From: Bidens hawaiensis
Taxonomy: Eukaryota > Streptophyta > Magnoliopsida > Asterales > Asteraceae
NCBI GenBank assembly: GCA_021521415.1
Contig: JAIQDT010000234.1
Span: 1,054,001 to 1,118,000 of the forward strand
Length of the DNA: 64,000 bases
Reading direction: 5' to 3'
Shown: positions 21,201 to 31,878 of the stretch, one piece after another
How positions within the stretch are numbered: position 1 is the stretch's first letter
Layout: every line of letters starts with the position of its first letter
Program-made: the position numbers and the translations under genes
The notes under the pieces: generated by a model
The model's input: only the letters and a program-made list of their open reading frames with translations
Told to the model about the DNA's origin: nothing
The model's database searches: none

Positions 21201-22176
21201 GAAAAGAACATGTGGTGTTTGACATCTGTACTAGGCCACAGCCAGAAACAAAAGAAGAACTGAACAAACAATAAAATCTTCTTATGATCAGTCACATCCT
21301 CCAATCCATCCAATCTTCTCAAACCATGAACTATTTGATATTGGAGATGTGGAGTATGTATCAATGAAAAGATATGTTGGAGAAGAAAAGGGAAGCAGTT
21401 CAAGAACTCCTTTAAGTTGAAGCCTGTAGTGTTTGTCAAAGAAAAATATCATCTGGAGCATGATTTGAACAAACCAATCAAGATGGACTTTAGCAACTCT
21501 TTATGTCCTAAAACCTCCCTGGGCTTTGACTTCCCCAAACCCAGTGACAAAATTAAATACAAGCAACTGCTTAAGGACATGGGGAGCTATGCAAAGGTTT
21601 GGTGCAAGAAGTGTGATGCCTATGGTCATCACACTGACTCTTGCTAGTTTGAAGAGGAAGAGTTTGTTTTTCCTGATGTGGTATGTGGCTTTGATATGAA
21701 AGGATACAAGAAAATGTATCAAAGATACTTAAATGAAGAAAAAGGCAGTTCAGATGATGAAGAGAAAATGTCATTGCTAGAAAAGAGACTGAAACAAGTC
21801 TTGAAGATTAAGGATGAAGCAAGAGTATCAAGCAAACCTGCAAAGAACAGAAGGTCAAGTGACAATGGAAAAGAAAAAAATTAGACCTGGTGTTCTTAAT
21901 GGGGATGAGAAATTTTTGATGAAGCATGGATATGAACCTAGAGGGTTCCAATGGAAAACTAAGAAAGAGTTGACTGAAAAGAAGGACTATGTGATTAAGC
22001 AAACTGAAGAACTAATCAAGTCACAAGTTGTGAAAGCTGGGTCAGATTCAGACTCAGAAGAAGAATGTGGAGTTGTGTATGAAGACCCACTTCCAGTTCC
22101 AGTTACAACTCCTGATGAATCTTCACCTAACACTGAATTACAAACTGATGCAGTTTGTGACTCTGAATCCAACTAA
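18260..22176 (+). pseudogene. gag: element 1 gag (capsid/nucleocapsid polyprotein), broken
   Basis: Gag packages the element RNA into particles. The start chosen is MEDQEVSTNKIPRLLG, which opens the Copia gag N-terminal domain (WKVLFEAAVNY..., 18260-18700). A frameshift at ~18700 leads to a second block (18744-19184). Next come a TAG, a first CCHC knuckle CYNCQQPGHFAREC (19347-19388), an Asn/Gln-rich linker, a frameshift at 19655, a coiled-coil stretch (19702-20070), and a Lys/Glu-rich part duplicated in tandem (20002-21459). A second CCHC knuckle, CKKCDAYGHHTDSC (21603-21644), is followed at once by a TAG where the inverted copy has Trp. A final acidic tail ends in TAA at 22174-22176. A long coiled-coil gag fits Sireviruses. 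At least six lesions make it inactive. Confidence 0.85.
20002..21459 (+). repeat. 730-bp tandem duplication inside gag
   Basis: TTGTTAATTCAGATG starts at 20002 and again at 20732. Homology continues to CATCTGGAGC at 20730 and ~21459. The inverted copy (33700-34440) has a single unit, so the duplication is private to this arm. The second unit has an uninterrupted frame (20732-21274) where the first has a stop. Confidence 0.9.
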
Positions 22177-22187
22177 TTTTATTTTAT

Positions 22188-23375
22188 ATGTATGTACAGG
22201 AACAGTCCTTAAACAGTAATGACTCATGGTACATGGACAGTGGATGTTCCAGGCACATAACCTATGACAATAATGCACTAATCAATTATGAAAGAAAATA
22301 TGAAGGGCCAGTTGCTTTTGGGGGTGATGAGAATGGGGGGAAGATAGTTGGAAAAGGAACACTCACCAATGGCAAGGTATCCTCTGAGAATGTGTTGCAT
22401 GTTGAAGGACTACAATACAATCTACTCAGCATCTCTCAAGTTTGTGATAAAGGGTACAAGGTGGCCTACAATGATGAACATTGCCTGATTTTGAAGCCTA
22501 TGTTTGTGATTCCAACTGAGATGATCATGATGATGGCTCCAAGAAATGGCAACCTCTATGAGCTAAGAACGAACACTGCTACATCTAGAGGTGGTTCATG
22601 CTTTGTTTCCAAAGCCACTGAAAATGAGACCAAACTGTGGCATAGGAAGATGTGTCATGTAAACTTGAAGAACATGAACAAGCTAGTGAAAGGTGAACAT
22701 GTTGTAGGCCTTCCCATAAGAGAGTTCAAGCTAGAAGAAAAATGCACATCTTGCCTCAAAGAGAAACAACATAAATCCTCACATAAAGGCAAAATTATAA
22801 ACACCATTGATGAGGTATTGGAACTGTTACACATGGATCTATTTGGTCCTGTAAGTGTTCCAAGTATTGGAAAGAAGAGATATTGCCTAGTGATCACTGA
22901 TGATTATTCAAGTTTTACTTGGGTATACTTCATGGGCAGCAAAGATGAAACCCCAGATTTGATCAAAACCTTTGTGCTGAAAATGGAAAATCAACTTGAA
23001 AGAAAAGTAAATGTCATTAGAAGTGACAATGGGACAGAATTCAAGAATGGAATTATGGATGAATTCTGCACTTCTAAGGGAATCTTTCATCAATACAGTG
23101 CACCTAGAGCTGCAAGGACCATGATTGCTGATGCAAATCTGCCAGTCACTTTTTGGGCAGAAGCAATCAACACTTCATGTTATGTGCAGAACAGGGTTCT
23201 ACTAAACAAGGTTCAAAACAAGACTCCATATGAGGTTATCTTCAAGAGAAAGCCTTTTGTGAAGTTCTTAAAGCCTTTTGGACGCAGATGCTCACTGTTG
23301 AATACAAAGGGCTACCTAAACAAATTCCACTCAAAATCTCTGGAATGTTTCTTTTTGGGCTATTCATCTCATTAA
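22188..23375 (+). pseudogene. pol: element 1 protease-integrase, integrase lacking catalytic Glu
   Basis: The frame opens just before a 3' splice-site-like TATGTATGTACAG|G (ends 22199), in a different frame from gag. The aspartic protease motif WYMDSGCSRHIT is at ~22230. The integrase zinc finger (LWHRKMCHVN...CTSCLKEKQHK) lies at ~22636-22770. The catalytic core has the first Asp in HMDLFGP (22836) and the second in RSDNGTEF (23035). The third acidic residue is absent: SAPR (ending 23108) runs directly into AARTM, skipping about 17 residues that in the family include PQQNGVAERKN with the catalytic Glu (compare element 2 at 48020). Strand transfer should therefore be impossible. The frame ends at a TAA in the integrase tail (23373). 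Confidence 0.9.
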
Positions 23376-23905
23376 AAGGCTTACAGAGTCTATGTGAAGG
23401 AGCACATGGTGGTCATTGTGTCTTCATATATAATATTCAATGAAAACCACTTTAACAATGTTGAAGGTCCCAAGTTGCTGTTTGACTTGGAAAAGATGAT
23501 CAAATCTTTCAAAATCTACAATGAAGATATGGATGACAGCATGTACAGAACCAGCTTTGAAGATAAGGGAAAACAAAAACAAGTTGATCTGGACAAGCTA
23601 TGGTCATCTGTTGCCCCTGAAACAAATGGATTTAACTTTGAAAGAGGCAACCAACAAAGTGCTGATGTTGATCTGAATGAACAAGATGCAGCAATTGAAA
23701 ATGAATCTGCTGAGTTAAATATGACCAATCTAGAGACAGAAGTGTCTGCACAACAAGTTGTGCAAACCACCTCTGTTGAAAGAAATCACCCTGCAGAAAA
23801 TATAATAGGAGACTTGCATGAAAGAGTGACTAGAAGCTCTTCTGAAAAGGCAAACATATGTCTGTATGCTTGCTTCTTATCCTAAGTTGAACCAAAGAAC
23901 ATTAA
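23376..23905 (+). pseudogene. element 1 integrase C-terminus / linker to RT
   Basis: An acidic, Gln/Asn-rich linker (LNEQDAAIENESAELNMTN...) runs from the integrase tail to RT, open at 23394-23885 and closed by TAA at 23883. It occupies the position of the variable region between integrase and RT in Copia pol. No catalytic motif is expected or seen. Confidence 0.7.
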
Positions 23906-25421
23906 TCAAGCTTTGAAAGACAACAGCTGGGTAGAAGCTATGCAGGAAGAGTTAGCCCAATTCAGAGACTTACATGTATGGGACTTGGTTGACAACCCTA
24001 GAGGCAAGTATGCTATTGGAACAAAATGGGTGTTCAGAAACAAGAAAGATGAAAGGGGGATTGTGATCAAGAACAAAGCAAGATTGGTGGCTCTAGGATG
24101 CTTACAGGAAGAAGGAGTGGACTTTGAAGAGGTTTTTGCTCCAGTTGCACGTCTAGAGGCTATCAGGATCTTTCTTGCATATGCAGCATCAATGAACATT
24201 AAAGTCTATCAACTTGATGTAAAATCTGCATTTTTTAATGGAAAGATTGATGAAGAAGTTTATGTCACTCAACCTCCAGGATTTGAAGATCCACTGCATC
24301 CCAACAAGGTTTACAAGCTCAGCAAAGCACTTTAAGGACTGCAACCAGCACCAAGAGCCTGGTATGATGAGCTGTCAAACCATTTATTGGAAAATGGCTT
24401 CTGCAGAGAAGCCATTGACAAGACTCTATTCTACAAAAGGAGGGACAAGGATCTGCTGCTACTGCAAGTGTATGTGGATGACATTATCTTTGGCTCTACA
24501 AATGAATAAATGTGCAAGGAGTTTGAGCAAGTAATGAAATCCAAGTACAAGATGAGCTCAATGGGGGAAATGAATTTCTTCCTTGGACTTCAGGTGCAAC
24601 AGAAAGCTGATGGAATCTTCATTAATCAATCAAAGTATGTACAAGAGATTCTTAACAAATTCAAGTGCCAAGACTTCAAGACAGTGTCTACACCAATGGA
24701 CACACATGAAAAAATGGTACCTGATGAAAAGGGGGAACCGATGGACCAGCATGAATATAGGGCCAAGATAGGATCACTGATGTATCTCACATCATCTAGG
24801 CCAGATATTATGTTTGCTGTGTGTGTCTGTGCCAGATTCCAAGCTAACCCCAAGGTTTCACATATGCTAGCAATTAAGAGGATCTTTAGATATCTAAAGG
24901 GAAAACCAGATTTGGGGATTTGGTATCCAAAGAACCCTTCCTTTGACTTGATGGCCTACACAGATATTGACTATGATGGTTGCAATATGAGTAGAAAATC
25001 AACCTCTGGAGGATGCTAGTTTCTAGGGAACAGGCTGGTGTCTTGGCAATGCAAGAAGCAAACTACAGTGTCAATCTCTACTGCTGAAGCTGAGTATATT
25101 GCTGCTTCTGCTTGCTATGCCTAGGTTCTATGGATTCAGAATCAACTACTAGATTATGGTCTGAATTTCTTACTTACACCTATTTTAATTGATAACACTG
25201 CTGCTATGTTTATTGTTAAGAATCCAGTCCAACATTCTAAGACTAAGCACATTGAAACTAGACGTCATTTCATTAGGGATTGTCAGGAAAAAGGTTTAAT
25301 AGAAATGAAAAGGGTAGACACATCGGATAATTTGGCTGATTTATTCACCAAACCCTTAGATAAAACCAGGTTTTATTTTCTGTTAAAATGCCTAGGAATG
25401 ATAAATGCTGATGAAGTTTGA
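23906..25421 (+). pseudogene. pol: element 1 reverse transcriptase and RNase H, broken
   Basis: RT begins near [14 protein letters not shown] and [12 protein letters not shown]. The conserved blocks [11 protein letters not shown] (~24212) and APRAWYDEL follow. The active-site YVDD at 24471-24482 is intact. Motif GSLMYLTSSRPDIMFAV marks the connection domain. RNase H shows AYTDIDYDG, STAEAEYIAAS and KTKHIETRRHFIRD, ending LFTKPLDK...MINADEV at 25421. In-frame stops at 24333, ~24507, 25018 and ~25122 interrupt it. This is the only RT copy in element 1; the inverted arm has lost the region. Confidence 0.92.
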
Positions 25422-26661
25422 TTTAGGATGTGTGCTTAAGTGAGGTGCTTACTGATTATCTGTGTTACTCACTTTGAATGTTCGCATGAGATTTGCTATG
25501 CTTGACTGATTACTCTAATTGCATGAATCATGTGTGTGACTGTCTTTGTGTGGAAATTTTGTTAAAACTGGAAATTACAGCTTTTGCTACTTTGATCTGT
25601 ACTTGCATGATGTATTTTTGTGATTCTAAGTACTTCGAGCATGAATTTGTGCTTGATATTGTGCTTGTTGCTCTTCCAGCACAAGCAAAGGCTCTTGTGA
25701 GACTATTCTAAGTCATTCGAGCACATATGTCATAGCTCAGCTACTCGAGCATAGAATTTGGTCTTGAAAACTTTTCCGAGTAATTCGAGCATAAATCTGT
25801 GTTGTATGGTGTGTTTAATGCTCTACGAGCACAAAAAAACCATACTTGAGATTTCTCAAGTAACTCGAGGACAAATGTTGTGTTATTTGTGGTCGAGCAT
25901 GGACATATGTTATGGAAAACTTTCTAAGTACTCCAAGCATATGTCTACTGCTCGAGCACGCAGCTAAGTCTTTCGAGCACAAGCACTGAATTGATATATT
26001 GTAAGGTTGCTCGGTAGACTTTCGAGTATGCTTGATGAACTTCTAAGCATGCTAGACAGACTTCTATGATTATCTGACTGATTTCTACTGTCTGGATGAA
26101 TGTGTTTGTGATAGTGTGTGCTTGTTAAATGTGCTTAAATGACAACACTGTTTTTAAAATCAATGTTTTTCAATCGAACTTTCAAAAGGAAATGGTTTTT
26201 CAAATGGTAAATGTTTTTTATTAAGCAACACTGTTTTCGGTGATATTTCATAAGAGAAATGACAATATTATCCAAGTTTCCAGCTTCAAAGAAGCTAGAA
26301 ACTATTTTCTGTGGAGATTGAATCCAACCTAAAATGGGAAATGATAGTATATTGTCTAATCTCCTAACCCATAGATTAGAAGCTTAAAGGATTTCTGTTC
26401 AGCATATTGACAATTCGTGTGGTATCTTCTCATGAGTGTAGTAACTGATGTGATACAAACCTAATAATCTTGCTAAGTTTGATGTGGTGATTCATCCGAA
26501 GACCATGGTATGTTTCCTTACACATCTCTCCGTATGATAGGCAGAAAGGTGATTACCCAATCATATACGAGCCCGTTGCTGTCTTGGTCTCTTAAACCAA
26601 ATTTATAAAATATACGAGCAGCTAAAAGAGTTATATGTAGTGAAAAACATATTTTTATTTT
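25422..26661 (+). other. element 1 pol-aORF spacer, rich in CGAGCA words
   Basis: Non-coding. TCGAGCA and close variants recur, often followed by ACTT or AAGT, most densely at 25620-26050. At 26642 the sequence jumps from GTAGTGAAAAAC straight to ATATTTTTATTTTGCAT before the aORF start. The inverted arm instead has ~1.9 kb of extra leader there, so this arm carries a deletion. The deletion also leaves the 3' splice site changed from TTTTGCAG to TTTTGCAT. Confidence 0.75.
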
Positions 26662-27637
26662 GCATAACTGATGGCTTTCAAATTCAAGAAGAGGCACAAT
26701 ATGTGCGCTCAGTTAGAGATTGACGGAAAACATGATTACTTTTCTCAGAAACTCCAACTTGAGGGTAGCACTATCTGAGAACCTCACAATTTACAGGAAC
26801 CACATTACTGATTTTTAGGGGTCAGCAACATATGTAAATGATGTGAACGGGAAGCGGATTGAGGCCTCTATCCTCAATAATGATATTGAAGTAACAGAAG
26901 CCTCTATCAGAGCTGCATTGGAACTCAATGACAATTTTGATGCTCAACCATCCTACTCTGTCCCTAGATTATTGAGAGTCTTTCAGGAGACTATGGGATA
27001 CCAAGGAGGTTTGAAGGAGGGCCAATTCCAGAAGGGAAGTTTTCCCCTAATCTACCGTTTTCTGATACATCATGTCATCCAGTCCTTATCTCCAAGGAGA
27101 GGGACCTGGACATTATTGAGCAGAGTGCCCGGGACTCTCACGGTGGCGATACTCTAACAACAACCCTTTAACATTTCAAGACTTATCTTCCAAGGGTTAG
27201 TGTCAAATGCAGAGAAAGAAGTAAATCAGAAGTTCCTTATGTATCCTCGTTTACTGCAAATTTTGATAAACAGAGCTTTACTGGATCTTCAACGAGTAGG
27301 ACAAATATTAAGATTACAAGATCCCAACATCTGCAAACGGATGAAAGACGCCAAGAGAAACTTTGAAGACAATGATTATTGGGATGTACTCCCATGGTTG
27401 CTTGTGCCAGCAGTAGGAACTATTAATGTACCTAGAACCCCTGGGAACAGTGATGATGAAGAGGATGATGATGGGAATGATGATGACAATGACCGGAGTG
27501 ATGGAAGAGACAATGGTCTAGAAGGTGACAATGCCATGGTGGTAGGTATGAATGATAATGCACAGGAAGTTATTGGGGGAGATGTGCCTATGATTGACCA
27601 ATCTGCTCATGAAGGAGATAATGCAGAAATGGAAATA
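26662..27637 (+). pseudogene. element 1 aORF, N-terminal part
   Basis: The start is MAFKFKKRHNMCAQLE. The product belongs to the extra ORF that Sirevirus-type elements carry after pol; its function is unknown to me. Conserved landmarks shared with element 2 are KRHN-x-CA, a FLIHH/LIHC segment, and FNISRLIFQGL followed by FLMYPRLLQ. Compared with the inverted arm it has a ~20-bp deletion near 26712, a nonsense codon (HITDF-stop-G, TAG replacing Trp) near 26817 and a further break near 27160. An Asp/Asn-rich stretch (~27440-27530) precedes the junction where the inverted segment starts. Confidence 0.75.
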
Positions 27638-27671
27638 AGGTTCAGAAATGGAAATAAGGAGATATGCCTAT
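27578..27671. repeat. 60-bp flank duplication (left) plus templated filler
   Basis: Bases 27578-27637 recur at 35307-35366 on the other side of the inverted segment. The ~34 bases at 27638-27671 are pieced together from nearby phrases (AGGTTCAG, AAATGGAAATA, AGATATGCCTAT). This looks like filler made by repeated short template switches. Confidence 0.8.
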
Positions 27672-29100
27672 AAGGTTCAGAAGATGGAATTGATTGAGTT
27701 AGTGGGGTAGTGGTTGTAGCAGTTTGATCTCTTACTGGGGAAGATGGTGGTGTTGGAATGTGTGTGGCTTGAATAGGTTGGGATGGTTGAGGTGGTGAGG
27801 TATAAAGTGGATCTTCCAGTGGAGATGTAGGTGGTGTAGGAAAATGAGTGTCATCAATTAGTTCAACATCAGATAAGGTAGGTTCAGTTGTGGCTGGGGA
27901 GGAATAAACATTGTCAGTTACATCATTGAGGTCAATGGAGTCTGTGTCATCATTGTAAACTTCAGGTGGTGGTGAATCTTGTGGAGTTATCTTGTTGATG
28001 GTTTCAGCAACATCTGATACATCACTTGTGATAAATACATCATCATCCATTGGCTCAGTAGCTTGGTTGATTGGACCCACAACTGGTTCATCTGTCTGTT
28101 CATGTATTTCCATTTCTGCATTATCTCCTTCATGAGCAGATTGGTCAATCATAGGCATATCTCCCCCAATAACTTCCTGTGCATTATCATTCATACCTAC
28201 CACCATGGCATTGTCACCTTCTGTACCATTGTCTCCTCCATCACTCTGATCATTGTCATCATCAGCACCATCATCATTCCCATCATCATCCTCTTCATCA
28301 TCACTGTTCCCAGGGGTTCTAGGTACATTAATAGTTCCTAGTGCTAGCACAAGCAACCATGAGAGTACATCCCAATCATCATTGTCTTCAAATTTTCTCT
28401 TGGCGTCTTTCATCCGTTTGCAGATGTTGGGATCTTGTAATCTTAATATCTGCCCTGCTCGTTGAAGATCCGGTAAAGCTCTGTTTATCAAAATTTGCAG
28501 GAAACGAGGATACATAAGGAACCTTTGATTTACTTCTTTCTCTGCATTTGACACTAACCCTTGGAAGATAAGTCTTGAAATGTTAAAGGGTTGTTGGTAG
28601 AGTATCGCCACCGTGAGAGTCCCGAGCTCTCTGCTCAACAATGTCCAGGTCCCTCTCCTTGGAGATAAGGACTGGATGACGTGATGTATCAGAAAACGGT
28701 AGATTAGGGGAAAACTTCCCTTCTGGAATTGGCCCTCCTTCAAACCTCCTTGGTATCCCATAGTCTCCTGAAAGACTCTCAATAATCTGGGGACATAGTA
28801 GGATGGTTGAGCATCAAAATTGTCATTCAGTTCCAATGCAGCTCTGATAGAGGCTTCTGTTACTTCAATATCATTATTGAGGATAGAGGCCTCAATCCGC
28901 TTCCCGTTCACATCATTTACATATGTTGCTAACCCCTAAAAATCAGTAATGTGGTTCCTGTAAATTGTGGGGTTCTCAGATAGTGCTACCCTCAAGTTGG
29001 AGTTTCTGAGAAAAGTAATCATGTATTCCAACTCCATGTTCTCATCGTCAATCTCTAACTGGGCGCACATATTGTGCCTCTTCTTGAATTTGAAAGCCAT
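27672..29100 (-). pseudogene. aORF N-terminal half, inverted arm
   Basis: The start is at 29100 (MAFKFKKRHNMCAQLE). The frame runs to a TAG at ~28938 that replaces the Trp in HITDF-W-G, then stays open from 28911 to about 27607. It includes FNISRLIFQGL, FLMYPRFLQ, an Asp-rich acidic tract, and a Pro/Thr/Ser-rich tail (PTPPTSPLEDP, PTPPSSPVRDQ). It stops matching the family at SIPSSEPY, the left end of the inverted segment. The same nonsense codon is in the plus arm, so it predates the duplication. The acidic and proline-rich parts look disordered. Confidence 0.8.
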
Positions 29101-29104
29101 CAGT

Positions 29105-29620
29105 TCTGCAAAATAAAAATATGTCAGTACATAAAATTGCAGAACTAATAATCGAAGGTTGGTAGATGAGAATAGCTTCTTCGACAACCTGTTCCGTAGT
29201 AATATGCGTACCTGCAAAAACAAGTAGACAATTAGTTCGTTAATCAATTAGAAACCCTAATTTCGTAATCGGTATGACGATTATCAAATAATGATGTCTT
29301 ACCGAAGTCGAAACGGAGCTAATGGCTGTATTCGAAGTAAAATCGAGTGAGTATTAGAGTATTCGAGCAAGCGGAAGATAACACGAGCAAAGGAGTTTGC
29401 GTTTAGGTTTAATAGAGAGACGAAGAAATGTGTGAAAAAGTTTCTAAGTCCCCATTTTACACCTAACGTTTGGGTGGTACAGTACCTCCTTTTGTCGTCT
29501 AGCACACGACAGTTGTCATTTAATTTCAAATTTAATGTACCTCCCTTGCTCGAGCATACAGCCAAAACAACAACTGGCTCCCACTATACTCGAGTACATA
29601 GTACAACCTTGCTCGTCCTA
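29105..29620 (-). promoter_or_regulatory. spliced-leader-like region before the aORF
   Basis: On the minus strand, reading toward the aORF, there is a donor-like TTCG|GTAAGA at 29302, an acceptor CTTGTTTTTGCAG|GT at 29212, and a second acceptor TTTTTATTTTGCAG ending at 29106. The last is five bases before the ATG at 29100. The upstream ~300 bases look like a pyrimidine-rich 5' UTR. This suggests the aORF is expressed from its own or a subgenomic spliced RNA. No TATA box was recognised. Confidence 0.5.
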
Positions 29621-31878
29621 CTTGGAATATGATGCTCTTGAGCACTAGTATACTCGAGGCAATGCGCTCGAATAGACTTGTGCTCGATTGCCTTAGCCAA
29701 ATGTTTGATTATAACTTGCTCGAGTATCGAGTCATAATCGAGTGTTAGTGTGCTCGAACGTACTTAGAAAAATCTTACTTAAATATGTATACCTGAGTCA
29801 CACCTGGAATCTAACCCTACTCGACTATGCATCATGCTCGAGATACTTATAAATCTATCATGACAGTATCCTATTCTCGAGATGCATTCTTAGAAGTGTT
29901 AGAACCTTTGCTCGACCTACTTAGATTGCTACAGGTCAATGCGCTCGATGTACCCTTATGCTCGAAAGCCTTAGTATATTAAATCTTTCCTATGCCTGTA
30001 CTTGAACGCACAACCTAAGTGTCCAGCTCACAAGGTTGCTTGAACTACTTAACAAAGTGATCCATTTCCTTAAGCTCTTTCATACCGAAACACCTAGCAT
30101 ACTTCTATGCTCGAAGACTTAGGTCTTATAATTCATCATGCAATCATGATCGAAACACATAACGTCTGTTTTCACATCAAAGCAGGTGCTCATATGTAGG
30201 ATGCATGCTCGAAACACTTAACAGCAAATTTTCATGTCATCAGGATGCTCAAAGGTAATATGCATGCTCGAAACACTTGATAGCAAATTTTCATGAGATG
30301 CATGCTCGAAACACTTGACAATTCATACAAGTCACATAGGATGCTTGACAAAAGGTTATCATGCTTAGTAAGCAAAGTTCTTCTGCTCGAATTAAAAGTG
30401 ATCATTTCAACTTGATGAGCTGACCTAAACAATTTTTTTAAGGTGAAATAAGAGATCTAAATCCAGTTCAAAATTCATTTCAATTCATTTGGAAAGATCT
30501 CAACATGGGATCAGATTATCTAATTACTGTCACACCATATCATTTTCAGCCTTATTATGACTTAAGTCAGGTTGACACTAGGTGGAAGCGCTTAACATGA
30601 TTCTCATAACTTTCGTGATATGCTTAAGATTCAATTAAGAGACTGAGTTGGAATGGTTACACTTTGGACTTCAGGTTGTTCCTTATTTCTTTACAAAGCT
30701 TATTTAGCTTTCTCCAATCACCCCAATTTAACTTCAACCCCTAATGCCTTGGTCAAAATATTTATTTATTTGAGCAGACTAATATATATTTATATATATA
30801 TCAGGCTTCAAGGTTGAACGTTGGACTTACAAGCCATCCGGACTTACATGCCTTACATTCAGAGTGTTTTGGACTTATTTGAATGCCCCACTCCTGTAGT
30901 TCCCTTGGTGCCCCTCAAAGTCATTATACTTTATTTATTGAATATAAACGTTTTGAAGCAATTTGCTAGTTTCTTTTTCCATATTTTTCTTTTTGCTTCT
31001 TTGAACTTAGATAGTTTTTCACTACATATAACTCTTTTAGCTGCTCGTATATTTTATAAATTTGGTTTAAGAGACCAAGACAGCAACGGGCTCGTGTATG
31101 ATTGGATAATCACCTTTCTGCCTATCATACGGAGAGACGTGTAAGGAAACATACCATGGTCTTCGGATGAATCACCACATCAAACTTAGCAAGATTATTA
31201 GGTTTGTATCACATCAGTTACTACACTCATGAGAAGATACCACACGAATTGTCAATATGCTGAATAGAAATCCTTTAAGCTTCTAATCTATAGGTTAGGA
31301 GATTAGATAATATACTATCATTTCCCATTTTAGGTTGGATTCAATCTCCACAGAAAATAGTTTCTAGCTTCTTTGAAGCTGGAAACTTGGATAATATTAT
31401 CATTTCTCTTATGAAATATCACCGAAAACAGTGTTGCTTAATCAAAAACATTTACCATTTGTAAAACCATTTCCTTTTGAAAGTTCGATAGAAAAACATT
31501 GATTTTAAAAACAGTATTGTCATTTAAGCACATTTAACAAGCACACACTATCACAAACACATTCATCCAGACAGTAGAAATCAGTCAGATAATCACAGAA
31601 GTCTGTCAAGCATGCTTAGAAGTTCATCAAGCATACTCGAAAGTCTACCGAGCAACCTTACAATATATCAATTCAGTGCTTGTGCTCGAAAGACTTAGCT
31701 GCGTGCTCGAGCAGTAGACATGTTCTTGGAGTACTTAGAAAGTTTTCCAGAACATATGTCCATGCTCGACCACAAATAACACAACATTTGTCCTCGAGTT
31801 ACTTGAGAAATCTCAAGTATGGTTTTTTTGTGCTCGTAAAGCATTAAACACACCATACAACACAGATTTATGCTCGAA
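29621..31878 (-). other. pol-aORF spacer, inverted arm
   Basis: Dense in TGCTCGA words (reverse complement of TCGAGCA), for example the repeated TGCTCGAAACACTT near 30160-30320. It includes a block TTGGGGTGATTGGAGAAA (minus strand, about 30734-30710) that is also conserved in the spacer of element 2. At 31880 the spacer fuses to integrase across a CTTTT microhomology, replacing ~2.5 kb of RT/RNase H. Confidence 0.7.

Noticed and set aside
27607..28911. A 434-codon minus-strand frame that looks like an independent gene
   Set aside because: It is the N-terminal part of the aORF carried by the inverted segment; the same protein is encoded on the plus strand at 26662-27637.
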